DNA of 64,000 bases from Capnocytophaga stomatis (GTDB lineage Bacteria > Bacteroidota > Bacteroidia > Flavobacteriales > Flavobacteriaceae). Numbering within the stretch: the first letter of the stretch is position 1; every line of letters starts with the position of its first letter. A program made the translations under genes and the position numbers. Shown here piece after piece: positions 32,266-41,829 of the stretch. Below the pieces are notes generated by a model, which saw only the letters and a program-made list of their open reading frames with translations, made no database searches and was not told where the DNA came from. The DNA is taken from contig NZ_CP022387.1 in NCBI RefSeq assembly GCF_002302635.1, positions 62,001 to 126,000 of the forward strand, given 5' to 3'.

Positions 32266-33462
32266 ATGAAAAACCCTATTTTTAGGCTTTACTTTATTGA
32301 TGTGATGAGAGCCTTTGCCATTTGTATGATGTTGCAGGGGCATTTTGTAGATGGATTATTAGCAAATGAATATAGAAGTCCTGAATATCCTATTTATTCT
32401 ATATGGTTATTTTTCAGAGGATTAACAGCACCTGTTTTCTTCACCGTTTCCGGTTTTATTTTTATGTATCTTCTGGCAAAAGAAAAAACTGCAGGAAAAA
32501 CCGGCTGGAATCACGTGCGAGTTACCAAAGGAATTCGCAGAGGAATTACACTGATTATCACAGCTTATTTATTAAGATTACACATTTGGAGTTTATTTAT
32601 AGGAAAAATATTTCCAAATTCTTATATGATTGATGTACTTCATTGCATTGGGTTATCTTTACTTTTCTTAATTGCAATATATTTATTTTCATATAAGAAA
32701 AAACCTTACGTAATGCCTTCAATATTAATTAGTTTTACGCTTTTTTCTTTTTTGTTGGCTCCCGTTTATTTATCGCAAAACTATGATTTTCTGCCGATTG
32801 CATTAGCAAATTATTTTACACAAGCTAATGGTTCGGTATTTACCATTTTCCCTTGGTTTGGTTACGCCTCATTTGGGGCTTTTGTTGGGGTTTTGTTCAG
32901 TATGTTCAAGGATAACAAACACATTTACAGCTATGCAATTGCCTTTTCGGTTGTATTTGGGTTAATTTTGTCCTTCGGTTCTCAGCCTTTCTTTAACTGG
33001 ATTTACAGTGTAACCGACTCACAATTAGCTTTTCTGATTTCGGAAAATACTATTTTCAACAGATTGGGAAATGTGTTGTTAGTTTTTTCAATATTTATGT
33101 TACTTCGTGATGTAATTATGTCTGTAACAATCCGAACCATCGGGCAAAATACGCTATCTATTTACATCATACATTATATTATTTTGTATGGAAGTTTCAC
33201 AGGATTTGGTTTGTATCAGTACTTTCACCATAGCTTAAATCCTTATGTTGTAATTCCTGGGGCTTTGCTTTTTATTTTAGTAAACATCTGGTTATCTTTC
33301 AAATACAATCAATGGAAACCTTTTGTAGTTGATAGATATGAAATTATAAGAAATGACCTTAAAGAATTTTTAACCGAAGGATATTACCTGACCGTTTCTT
33401 TTTTCAACAAATTAAAAAGCAAAATATTGAATTTTATATTCGCTTTCAAACGAAATTCGTAA
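32266..33462 (+). CDS. Membrane acyltransferase, HGSNAT/DUF1624-like
   Basis: 398 aa, about ten membrane helices. The N-terminal part resembles the heparan-alpha-glucosaminide N-acetyltransferase/DUF1624 group and the wider acyltransferase-3 superfamily: YFIDVMRAFAICMMLQGHFVD contains the (I)DxxR/GH pattern, and LTAPVFFTVSGFIF follows. The middle carries FTIFPWFGYASFGAFVG and the C-terminal portion IGQNTLSIYIIHYIILYG. Such proteins transfer acyl or acetyl groups from a cytoplasmic donor to a sugar at the membrane. The acceptor is unknown. It stands alone with its own terminator. Confidence 0.75.
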   Translation: MKNPIFRLYFIDVMRAFAICMMLQGHFVDGLLANEYRSPEYPIYSIWLFFRGLTAPVFFTVSGFIFMYLLAKEKTAGKTGWNHVRVTKGIRRGITLIITAYLLRLHIWSLFIGKIFPNSYMIDVLHCIGLSLLFLIAIYLFSYKKKPYVMPSILISFTLFSFLLAPVYLSQNYDFLPIALANYFTQANGSVFTIFPWFGYASFGAFVGVLFSMFKDNKHIYSYAIAFSVVFGLILSFGSQPFFNWIYSVTDSQLAFLISENTIFNRLGNVLLVFSIFMLLRDVIMSVTIRTIGQNTLSIYIIHYIILYGSFTGFGLYQYFHHSLNPYVVIPGALLFILVNIWLSFKYNQWKPFVVDRYEIIRNDLKEFLTEGYYLTVSFFNKLKSKILNFIFAFKRNS

Positions 33463-33465
33463 TAC

Positions 33466-33496
33466 AAAAAAGGGATTCTTACAGAATCCCTTTTTT
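33466..33496. terminator. Bidirectional terminator between acyltransferase and S41 genes
   Basis: A 14-bp perfect stem (33466-33479/33483-33496) with a three-base loop and A/T tracts in the arms serves both converging genes. Confidence 0.85.
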
Positions 33497-33506
33497 ATTT
33501 GAAACA

Positions 33507-35147
33507 TTATTTCTTTGTTTTTTTCTTCTTAGTTGTGGTCTTTTTTTTCACTGGTGCCGGAGGAGCTTCTCCACCTTTGTAATAATACAGACACTTTTCA
33601 ATATAAAAATCTCCCTGATTTTGAATCACTCCTGCAATATTATCATCATACCACATTTCAGCCAAACTTGCTTTCAAATATTTTGAAATTTCATCTTTAT
33701 TTCTTCTGAAATCTATAAATATTTTTCTTTTTGAAAGAAATTTTGAGAATGCAGTCAGCATTTCTTTCGATATTTTGTATTTTTTCACAAAATATTCTTT
33801 ATCTGGTTTTTCATTAGCTTCAGGATTATTATCGAAATATTCAAATAGGAAAAAATTTGTTAATCCTGAATTCAATATTTCGTGTATCATATACATATCG
33901 GGCTTCATATCCATCGCTATGTAAACATCCGGATAAATTCCGCCACCACCGTAAACAACTTTACCCTTGGGCGTTGTAAACTTCAAAGAATCAGCTACTT
34001 TTGTGTTGTCTATTTGAACACTTCTTTTATTTCTAAGATTATAAGGCTTTTGAATTGAACGACCTGTGGGCGTGTAATAACGAGCTGTGGTCAAACGCAC
34101 TGCCGAGCCATCAGGTAAGGGCATTTCACTCTGTACCAATCCTTTACCAAAGGTTCTCCGACCAACAATAACTCCTCTGTCATTATCTTGCAATGCTCCC
34201 GCAACAATTTCACTTGCCGAGGCGGTTTGCTCATTAACTAAAACAAAAACAGATTTGTTATCAAACATACCTCCTTCGGTCGAATAAACTTCTTCTATTT
34301 CTTTCCGATTATTTTTTGTAAAAACAATCATTTTGTCTTTAGCTAGAAATTCGTCCGCAATTTGGATTCCTACGTTAAAAAAGCCACCAGTGTTGTCTCT
34401 TAAATCCAAAATCAAGCTATTGATTTCTCCAAGCTGTTTCAGTGCTGATGTAAACTCTTGGTGAGTGGTTTCAGCAAAGCGATTCATTCTGATATATCCT
34501 AATGTATCGTTAAGCTTATAATAACGGTCAATGCTCTTTATCGGGATATATTTTCGCGTTATGGGTAGAGTAAAAAGACTGTCTGTCAGCTTTCTATATA
34601 CCGTTAAGTTAGTTTCAGAATTTATTTCTCCTCTGAGAATAGTTCTAATTTTATCAGCCGAAAATCCTTTGCCAAAGAGAGTATCTTCATTAGCTTTCAA
34701 AATGCGGTCACCAAGTGAAATTCCTTTCTCAAAGGCATCGCTTCCCTCAATTGGTTTTATAACGGCAATGGAATCTTTGTACATATAAAAAGAAACTCCC
34801 ACACCAACAAATTTCCCGCTCATATTTTCGGTAACTTCCTGAATATCTGATTTTGAAATGTATGTGGAATGTGGGTCTAACTTGTGAAGAATTCCGTTTA
34901 CCGTAATGTCAACAATGCTATCCGTATCAACCTTATCAACATACTCATCTTCAATATAATCTATCAACTTACCTAATTTTGCTTTGCTCGGACTTTCCTC
35001 CGTGATGGTATCAATATTAACCACAGGAACGGGAACCGGAGGAGGCAATTTTTGAACATAAAAATCCGAAAGAAATTTCCCCAAGAGAATTCCTATAGCC
35101 AACACACCTCCCAATACAATTGGCACTATGTAAGTTTTTACTTTCAT
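33507..35147 (-). CDS. S41-family C-terminal processing peptidase
   Basis: 546 aa. An N-terminal membrane anchor (IVPIVLGGVLAIGILLGKFL) is followed by a helical region, a PDZ domain with the carboxylate loop (GVGVSFYMYKDSIAVIKPI ... AFEKGISLGDRIL) and the tail-specific protease domain. Catalytic Ser is in TASASEIVAGALQ and catalytic Lys is in TFGKGLVQSEMPLPDGS. The C-terminal tail is Lys/Thr-rich (KKKTTTKKKKTKK). It degrades or trims periplasmic proteins at their C termini. Gene order places it after dsbD on the same strand with a terminator between. Confidence 0.9.
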   Translation of the reverse strand: MKVKTYIVPIVLGGVLAIGILLGKFLSDFYVQKLPPPVPVPVVNIDTITEESPSKAKLGKLIDYIEDEYVDKVDTDSIVDITVNGILHKLDPHSTYISKSDIQEVTENMSGKFVGVGVSFYMYKDSIAVIKPIEGSDAFEKGISLGDRILKANEDTLFGKGFSADKIRTILRGEINSETNLTVYRKLTDSLFTLPITRKYIPIKSIDRYYKLNDTLGYIRMNRFAETTHQEFTSALKQLGEINSLILDLRDNTGGFFNVGIQIADEFLAKDKMIVFTKNNRKEIEEVYSTEGGMFDNKSVFVLVNEQTASASEIVAGALQDNDRGVIVGRRTFGKGLVQSEMPLPDGSAVRLTTARYYTPTGRSIQKPYNLRNKRSVQIDNTKVADSLKFTTPKGKVVYGGGGIYPDVYIAMDMKPDMYMIHEILNSGLTNFFLFEYFDNNPEANEKPDKEYFVKKYKISKEMLTAFSKFLSKRKIFIDFRRNKDEISKYLKASLAEMWYDDNIAGVIQNQGDFYIEKCLYYYKGGEAPPAPVKKKTTTKKKKTKK

Positions 35148-35221
35148 TCAAAAACTTTATTCAAATTAATTTTCTCTTGCATCCTAAATTCTGAAAAATC
35201 GAAAATCATAAAAACAAAAAC

Positions 35222-35253
35222 ACGACAGCTTATCATTACAGAAAAGCGGTCGT
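35222..35253 (-). terminator. Terminator of dsbD
   Basis: A stem with one mismatch (35222-35231/35244-35253) is followed on the minus strand by TGTTTTTGTTTTTAT. Confidence 0.6.
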
Positions 35254-35279
35254 CTTTTTGAATATTTTTTATAACGATT

Positions 35280-37325
35280 TTACTTTTTAAAAGCCTCCAA
35301 TCCTGATTTCAACCAGTTATAATACTCCTCAGTATCAGGGGTATAGCCAACAGGTTCTACCAAGTTAGTTTCATCGTGATTCATCAAAACGTAAAACGGC
35401 TGTGAATTAGCTTTATAACGAACCGTTTGGAACTCACTCCATTTTTGCCCGATATATTTCAACTTCTTGCCTGGTTTAATTTGAGATTCAACCACCTCGC
35501 TTTCAGGAAGTAATCGCTTATCATCTACATAAAGAGAAACAAGTACTACTTCATTTTTCAATATTTCAAGAACGTGAGGTTCTGTCCACACATTTTCCTC
35601 CATTTTTCGGCAATTAACACAAGTTTTTCCTGTGAAATCTATCAAAACAGGTTTGTTTACTTTTTTGGCATAAGCAAGCCCCTTGTCGTAATCATCAAAT
35701 GTAATGATATCGTGTGGAGCAAAGAAGTGTGCACCTTCGGGAAGAGTAGCCTCTTGAGTGCTTGTAACACCTTTTTTGTATCCTACACCGTAAGGCGATT
35801 CACTGTAATGTTGTGGCGGAGGAAAAGCACTAATCAAGTTCAGCGGAGCTCCCCAAAGTCCCGGAATCATATAAATGGTGAATGTCAATGACAACAACCC
35901 CAAACTTAACCTTCCTACTGAAATCTTTTCAATTGGTGAGTCGTGCGGCAAGCGAATTTTCCCGAATAAATACAAAGCCAATGTTCCGAAGACAGCCACC
36001 CAAACAGCTATAAACATCTCTCTTTCAAACCAATGCCCTGTTACTGCTAAGTCCGCATTTGAAAGGAATTTGAAAGCCAAAGCCAGCTCCAAAAATCCTA
36101 AAACAACTTTAACCGTATTTAGCCATCCTCCAGATTTTGGCAAAGAATTTAACCATCCTGGGAAGGCCGCAAAAAGAGCAAAAGGCAGTGCAATAGCCAA
36201 TGAAAAACCAAACATTCCTATAATCGGAGCGATTCCTCCTTTTTGAGCAGCCTCAACAAGTAATGTTCCGACGATAGGTCCCGTACAAGAGAAAGATACC
36301 ACCGCCAAAGCCAAAGCCATAAAGAAAATACCTACAAATCCACTACGGTCAGCCTGAGCATCTATCTTTGTACTCCAAGAACTTGGCAAAGTAAGTTCAA
36401 AAGCTCCTAAAAACGAAGCTGCAAAGAAAATCAAAATAACAAAGAAAACTATGTTAAACACAACGCTACTCGCCAAAGCATTGAGTGCATCTGCTCCAAA
36501 AATTCCTGTTACAACAACACCCAATAATACGTAAATTACGATGATTGATATACCATAAATAATTGCATTTTTAATCCCTTTTGCCTTTGATTTACTTTGC
36601 TTTGTAAAATAACTCACCGTCATTGGTATCATCGGGAAAACGCAAGGTGTTAGCAATGCTGCAAATCCTGAAAGAAATGAAATAATGAAAATACTCCATA
36701 ACCCCTTATTTCCAACTCCTTGATTAGCATCACTTTTATCAGCTTTTTTCTCTACTTTTTTAGCAGATTCTAATCCGTCTGTACTTGTAGGAATCGCTGA
36801 CTGCATTTGAGTATTCTCCTCTGAAGTTACCAAACCGGCTTGTTGTCCTGAATTTTCTGTAGGTGTTGTAGTGGCATCACCATTTGAGAAAACAAACTCT
36901 AAATCCACCGTATCAGGAGGAAGACAATTTGCGTCATCACAAACCATAAATTCAACACTTCCTGTTGCAGTTGTTAATTTTTTTGTTGTTTTTATACGTT
37001 GTTTAAATACTGCTTTTTCATAGAAAAAACCTATTTCCATATCAAAAACAGCATCGTGTTTAACCACCGTTCCTTGTTCCTCTGTTTTTCCTACAAGCTG
37101 AAAATCAGAACCTGATTTATACTCAAAAGTAGTAGGAACCGGACCATTAGGCGGAATGCTCTGTGAATACAATTTCCATCCTTTTTGAATCGTAGCCGTT
37201 GAAATCAAATAGAACTCATTATCGCCTACCTTTTCAACTTTAGTTTCCCACTTCACAGGATCATATACTTGTGCACTCAACGTGACAAATATAAATGAAA
37301 ATAAAAGAGTTAAAATCTTTCTCAT
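35280..37325 (-). CDS. dsbD: Thiol:disulfide interchange protein DsbD
   Basis: 681 aa. A signal peptide (1-18, ending LSAQ) precedes the periplasmic N-terminal domain with Cys near 128 and 133 (VCDDANCLPPD). The DsbD membrane domain covers about residues 210-500, with paired cysteines in LLTPCVFPMIPMT and VSFSCTGPIVG. The C-terminal thioredoxin-like domain has the active site CVNC at 569-572 (FTGKTCVNCRKM). It passes electrons from cytoplasmic thioredoxin through the membrane to periplasmic partners, for disulfide isomerisation and cytochrome maturation. A TACCTTTG box lies upstream at 37351-37358. Confidence 0.9.
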   Translation of the reverse strand: MRKILTLLFSFIFVTLSAQVYDPVKWETKVEKVGDNEFYLISTATIQKGWKLYSQSIPPNGPVPTTFEYKSGSDFQLVGKTEEQGTVVKHDAVFDMEIGFFYEKAVFKQRIKTTKKLTTATGSVEFMVCDDANCLPPDTVDLEFVFSNGDATTTPTENSGQQAGLVTSEENTQMQSAIPTSTDGLESAKKVEKKADKSDANQGVGNKGLWSIFIISFLSGFAALLTPCVFPMIPMTVSYFTKQSKSKAKGIKNAIIYGISIIVIYVLLGVVVTGIFGADALNALASSVVFNIVFFVILIFFAASFLGAFELTLPSSWSTKIDAQADRSGFVGIFFMALALAVVSFSCTGPIVGTLLVEAAQKGGIAPIIGMFGFSLAIALPFALFAAFPGWLNSLPKSGGWLNTVKVVLGFLELALAFKFLSNADLAVTGHWFEREMFIAVWVAVFGTLALYLFGKIRLPHDSPIEKISVGRLSLGLLSLTFTIYMIPGLWGAPLNLISAFPPPQHYSESPYGVGYKKGVTSTQEATLPEGAHFFAPHDIITFDDYDKGLAYAKKVNKPVLIDFTGKTCVNCRKMEENVWTEPHVLEILKNEVVLVSLYVDDKRLLPESEVVESQIKPGKKLKYIGQKWSEFQTVRYKANSQPFYVLMNHDETNLVEPVGYTPDTEEYYNWLKSGLEAFKK

Positions 37326-37350
37326 ACATTATTTTTTTATTGTGAAGCGA

Positions 37351-37358
37351 CAAAGGTA
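37351..37358 (-). promoter_or_regulatory. TAnnTTTG box for dsbD
   Basis: Minus-strand TACCTTTG is 26 nt before ATG 37325. The -33 element is not clear. Confidence 0.45.
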
Positions 37359-37427
37359 ACAAAAAATAATTAATATTTTTATTCTTAATATTTATTTTTT
37401 CAACGATATTTTTAACAGTTTCAACAG

Positions 37428-37459
37428 TTTGTTTTTCCTGATAAAATCCTTTACTTTTG
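37428..37459 (+). promoter_or_regulatory. Promoter of ppk2
   Basis: TTTG (37428-37431), a 20-nt spacer and TACTTTTG (37452-37459) form a consensus promoter, with a leader of about 20 nt. Confidence 0.7.
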
Positions 37460-37485
37460 CAAAGTAACCGAATTGAATTACTTCT

Positions 37486-38358
37486 ATGAGCAAAATAAAT
37501 CCTAAAAAATATCGTGTTAAGGAAGATATTAATCTCTCAGAATTAAACACTTATGAAGATTTTTTAATGAATGAAGAAAGTTTAAAAGCTGAACTTAAGG
37601 AGGTTAGCAAAAAACTTGCTGATTTTCAGGATGTACTTTACGCACACAACCGATACAGCGTTTTGGTTTGCATACAAGGAATGGACACTTCAGGAAAAGA
37701 TAGTTTAATCAGAGATGTTTTCAAAGGTTTTAACACTCAAGGCATTGAGGTTCATAGTTTTAAATCTCCCTCTCAAAAAGAACTCGAGCACGACTATTTG
37801 TGGAGACATTACATCGCTTTGCCTGAACGTGGCAAATTCGGGATTTTTAATCGTACGCATTATGAAAATGTAACCGTAACTCGAGTACATCCAGAGTATA
37901 TTTTGAATGAAAACCTTCCAAAAATAACAAAAATTGAAGATATTGATGAAAAATTTTGGAAAAAACGATTCAAACAAATCAGAAAATTTGAAAAAAATAT
38001 TTCGGAAAACGGAACAATTATCTTCAAATTCTTTCTAAATATTTCAAAAGAAGAACAAAGGCGAAGATTGCTGGAACGTTTAAATAATCCTTCTAAAAAT
38101 TGGAAATTTTCGATAGGAGATTTAAACGAACGAAAACTTTGGGATAAATATCAAAAATATTATGAAGAAGCAATTAATGAAACATATTCAAAATCAGCTC
38201 CTTGGTATATAATTCCCGCAAACAATAAAAAGGCTGCACGGTTGTTAGTTGCAAAAATTCTGTGGAATACGCTGAAAAAATATGAAGACATAAAATACCC
38301 CGAAATAAGTAACGAAATAAATCTTGCAGAATATAAAGAACAATTATCAAACGATTGA
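37486..38358 (+). CDS. ppk2: Polyphosphate kinase 2 family protein
   Basis: 290 aa, cytoplasmic P-loop kinase of the PPK2 family. Walker A is CIQGMDTSGKDSLIRDVF (about residues 64-81), then the signature LEHDYLWRHYIALPERGKFGI, NRTHYENVTVTRVHPE, and the lid Arg segment FKFFLNISKEEQRRRLLERL. The end SAPWYIIPANNKKAARLLVAKIL is also typical. It transfers phosphate between polyphosphate and nucleotides (ADP or AMP class cannot be told with certainty). It is followed after 21 bp by an M28 peptidase and complements ppk1 at 54257. Confidence 0.9.
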   Translation: MSKINPKKYRVKEDINLSELNTYEDFLMNEESLKAELKEVSKKLADFQDVLYAHNRYSVLVCIQGMDTSGKDSLIRDVFKGFNTQGIEVHSFKSPSQKELEHDYLWRHYIALPERGKFGIFNRTHYENVTVTRVHPEYILNENLPKITKIEDIDEKFWKKRFKQIRKFEKNISENGTIIFKFFLNISKEEQRRRLLERLNNPSKNWKFSIGDLNERKLWDKYQKYYEEAINETYSKSAPWYIIPANNKKAARLLVAKILWNTLKKYEDIKYPEISNEINLAEYKEQLSND

Positions 38359-38379
38359 TTATAAAATATTTATCAGTTT

Positions 38380-39765
38380 ATGAAAAACAAATTTATCATC
38401 ATTCTTACTTGCATTTTTTGCAGTGTTTTTAGCAGAATGAATGCTCAAAATGAGAAAGATTCGTTATTTTTACGAAACATCTACAATCAAGCCTTGACAG
38501 AAGGAAAAGCTTATGATTGGCTACATCAAATTTGTTATAACGTTGGTGCCAGACTTTCAGGCTCTTACGGTGAAAAAAAGATGATTCGATTTTTAGAAAC
38601 AGAACTCAATAATTTAAATACAAAAGTGACTCTTCAGCCTGTGATGGTTCCGCATTGGGCAAGAGGAATTTCGGAATATGCTTATATTGAGACAAGTAAG
38701 GGAAAAACAACTACAGTTCCCATTTTAGCTTTAGGCGGTTCTGTTGCAACTCCGGCTTCCGGAATTAAGGCACAAGTCGTGGAATTTAAAAGCTTGGAAG
38801 AACTCGAAAAAGCTGATATCAATAAGGTGGTTGGAAAAATAGCATTCATCAATGGTGCTTTGCCTAATGACTTTATAGACGTTTCGGATGCGTACGGAGT
38901 TCGCGGAGCTCAGCGATATTCCGGAGCAAGAATTGCTGTAAATAAAGGTGCTATTGCTGTGATTGTTCGTTCTTTAACTCATAAATTAGATAATTCTCCG
39001 CATACGGGAGTTATGTCCTATGAAGATTTACCAAGAAGCAGACATATTCCGGCGACGGCTATCAGCACAAATGGGGCAGATATGCTCAGTAGTTTATTAA
39101 GTTTAAATCCTGATTTAAATTTCTTTTTCAAGCAAAGTTGCAAGATTTTCAATGATGTACAATCAAATAACGTAATTGCCGAAATCAAAGGGTCAGAGTT
39201 TCCCAACGAAATTATTTCTTTCGGGGCTCACCTCGACTCGTGGGATGTGGGACAAGGAGCTCACGACGATGGTGCCGGAGTAGCTCAATGTTTGGAAGTT
39301 ATTCGCATCTTTAAAGCATTGAATTACAAACCAAAACGAACAATACGCATCGTATTTTTTGCCAATGAAGAAAATGGTGCAAAAGGAGCTATCAAGTATG
39401 CAGAAGAATCAAAAAACAAAAAGGAAAATCAAATTTTTGCTTTAGAATCAGATGCTGGCGGATTTACTCCTCTGGGTTTCAGCTTACAAGGAAATGAAAA
39501 GAAAATACAGAAAATACAGTCGTGGAAGAATTTGTTCAAACCTTATCAAGTTTACTATTTTGAGAAAGGTTTTCCAGGACTTGACATTAATTTTCTGCAA
39601 ACTGAGGATAATGTTTTAGCTGGTTTGTACGTAAATTCACAGCGTTATTTTGATTACCATCACTCTGAAAATGACGTTTTTGAAGCTGTAAATAAACGAG
39701 AATTAGAGCTCGGAGCTGCTGCTATGGCAAGCTTGATTTATTTGGTTGATAAATACGGATTGTAA
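38380..39765 (+). CDS. M28-family zinc aminopeptidase, secreted
   Basis: 461 aa with a signal peptide (1-23, ending MNAQ). A PA-like insert precedes the catalytic core. Zinc ligands and catalytic residues are in FGAHLDSWDVGQGAHDDGAG (His, Asp), FFANEENGAKGA (Glu-Glu), LESDAGGF (Asp), and the last His in FDYHHSENDVF. It removes N-terminal residues from peptides in the periplasm or outside. Its stop codon touches the stop of the convergent comEC gene, with no base between. Confidence 0.9.
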   Translation: MKNKFIIILTCIFCSVFSRMNAQNEKDSLFLRNIYNQALTEGKAYDWLHQICYNVGARLSGSYGEKKMIRFLETELNNLNTKVTLQPVMVPHWARGISEYAYIETSKGKTTTVPILALGGSVATPASGIKAQVVEFKSLEELEKADINKVVGKIAFINGALPNDFIDVSDAYGVRGAQRYSGARIAVNKGAIAVIVRSLTHKLDNSPHTGVMSYEDLPRSRHIPATAISTNGADMLSSLLSLNPDLNFFFKQSCKIFNDVQSNNVIAEIKGSEFPNEIISFGAHLDSWDVGQGAHDDGAGVAQCLEVIRIFKALNYKPKRTIRIVFFANEENGAKGAIKYAEESKNKKENQIFALESDAGGFTPLGFSLQGNEKKIQKIQSWKNLFKPYQVYYFEKGFPGLDINFLQTEDNVLAGLYVNSQRYFDYHHSENDVFEAVNKRELELGAAAMASLIYLVDKYGL

Positions 39766-41829
39766 TCATTGTTTGATATAAGCTCCCTTTTCTGAAGTCG
39801 TATGGAATAAAATTCCGAGTTCATCGCATTTTGATTGCCATTTTTTAACCATACTTGGAAAATTGCTTCCGTCTGCGATTACTCTTTTAGGTTTGATTTC
39901 TAACAACATACGCTCGAAATTGATTTTGGGAGATTGTGTGATGATTATTTCATCTATTTTTACATTTTTACTTTTTGGATAAATCCCCAAACTGTCCAAA
40001 AACAGAATCGTATTTCCTTGAAATTGAATTATATGAGGAATTTCTTTCTGATGAATATCGGAAATTCCCAAAATTTTGGCATAATTGTCAATAATTCGAT
40101 TTTCCTTTAGGCTATCATTCTGAAAAACAATCAGTTGATTTCCTTTCCTAACAGAAAACAAACTTTTCTTGTATAAATGAAAAACAGTCAAGTTTTCCGT
40201 ATTCTCAATTTGATATTTATTGTAGAATAATACAGCTTGAAAAACCAAAATAGAAGACAACAAAGCCATTGTTCGTTTGAAATCTTGCTTATTTATCCAA
40301 AAAATTAAAGCTAAGACCATCAATAATGAAAAAATTAGCAATTTATCATCAAAATATATATTCCGAACGATAAATTCTTCTTGTGAAGCGATAATTTTTG
40401 TACAAAAATTCATAAAATTGATAATTTTTTCCAACAGAAACACTAAAAAGGAAGGTAAAATACTGAAAAAACCAAGTATCAGAGCTAAAAAACCTAAAAT
40501 AAGGATAGGCGACAAAAGAGGAACAAGGAGTAAATTGGAAACAAAAAACAGAAAAGGAAATTGATGAAAATAATACAAACTTATTGGCAAAATAACAATT
40601 TGAGCCGAAATACCAACGAGGAACAGCGACCAAATGCTTTTTAAAAGTTTCGTTTGGGGTTGCCACCATTTTTCCATCCAAGGATAAAATATCAAAATGG
40701 AAAAAACTGCTAAGTAACTTAACTGAAAACCAAGATCATACAAATAATTTGGATTAATCAACAACAATAAAAGCATCGAGAACATCAGAGCGTCAAAACG
40801 TCCCTGCTGCTTGCTCAACATTAATGATATTCCGATAAAACTGAACATCGTAACAGCACGCAACACCGAAGGCGACAAGCCTGCCAAAAAGGCAAAACTC
40901 CACAAAAAGAACAATAGCAAAACGAAACGCAATTTTTTCCAAATTCCAAAATTTGGCAACTTTTGCAATAAAAATAGTAAAATTGCTGTAATAATCCCGA
41001 TATGAAGCCCCGAAATTGCTAAAATATGCACCGCCCCAGCGTCAATATAATTCTGATACGTATTTTCATCTAAATCTTTGCGGTTTCCTAAAAGCAACGT
41101 TTTCAACAAAGAAGCTGTTTCTTTTGAAAAATTTGAATCAAGGATTGAAAACATTTTTGTTCGGATTTTTTCAGCAAATCCTCGTACTGAGCTACCTTTC
41201 AATTCATTATGAATTTTATATGAAACTACATTTGCTTTCCAAAACACTTCTTGACGTTGCATATAAGCCTTATAATCAAACTGATACGGATTCTTAGGAG
41301 CAGGAATTGAAGTTAGCTTTGCCGATACAGTTATGAATTCATCTCTCTGAAAATCAGCTTTATTTAATGAATCTTTTGGAAAGAAAGTGAGTAGCTTCCC
41401 TCCTATTTCCTGATTATCAGCTGAAATTAATTCTGCTTTATAAGTCGTTCCAAAATTAGATTCTGAAATTTTTTCTATGATTCTGGTTTGAAGTAAATAA
41501 TACTCGTTTTCGCTGAGCAAATTTGTGTAATGATTTGATTTTAAGGTAGGATTATGCAATGTCGCAACTAAAATCCCAGTAAAAACGAAAGTTACAAAAC
41601 TATGAAGTGGAAAAAATTTTCTGAATTTTACATTTTTAAGAGAAAGAAACGAATGTGCTGATAATGTTGCTATTACAACAAAGCAAAAAGCTAAAGCAGT
41701 TTGCAAATTCACACGGAAAAAGCTCGAAATTGCAATTCCCGTTACAATTCCTGAAAGTATGGTTAATATTGCTGTGTTTACAAATTTCACATAAGAATTC
41801 TTTTCGCTTTTCGGTATGCTTTTGACCAA
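39766..41829 (-). CDS. comEC: ComEC/Rec2-family competence membrane protein
   Basis: 687 aa. An N-terminal membrane region with a soluble DUF4131 domain (about 100-210) is followed by the Competence domain, AGAVHILAISGLHIGIITAI and LVGISAQIVILPISLYYFHQF, with about ten membrane segments. The last 160 residues occupy the place of the metallo-beta-lactamase domain. I see no HxHxDH metal-ligand motif there, only a degenerate form (VFHLYKKSLFSVRKGNQLIV, KIDEIIITQSPKINF). ComEC forms the inner-membrane channel for DNA uptake. Its start overlaps the C40 gene by 43 bp. Confidence 0.85.
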   Translation of the reverse strand: MVKSIPKSEKNSYVKFVNTAILTILSGIVTGIAISSFFRVNLQTALAFCFVVIATLSAHSFLSLKNVKFRKFFPLHSFVTFVFTGILVATLHNPTLKSNHYTNLLSENEYYLLQTRIIEKISESNFGTTYKAELISADNQEIGGKLLTFFPKDSLNKADFQRDEFITVSAKLTSIPAPKNPYQFDYKAYMQRQEVFWKANVVSYKIHNELKGSSVRGFAEKIRTKMFSILDSNFSKETASLLKTLLLGNRKDLDENTYQNYIDAGAVHILAISGLHIGIITAILLFLLQKLPNFGIWKKLRFVLLLFFLWSFAFLAGLSPSVLRAVTMFSFIGISLMLSKQQGRFDALMFSMLLLLLINPNYLYDLGFQLSYLAVFSILIFYPWMEKWWQPQTKLLKSIWSLFLVGISAQIVILPISLYYFHQFPFLFFVSNLLLVPLLSPILILGFLALILGFFSILPSFLVFLLEKIINFMNFCTKIIASQEEFIVRNIYFDDKLLIFSLLMVLALIFWINKQDFKRTMALLSSILVFQAVLFYNKYQIENTENLTVFHLYKKSLFSVRKGNQLIVFQNDSLKENRIIDNYAKILGISDIHQKEIPHIIQFQGNTILFLDSLGIYPKSKNVKIDEIIITQSPKINFERMLLEIKPKRVIADGSNFPSMVKKWQSKCDELGILFHTTSEKGAYIKQ

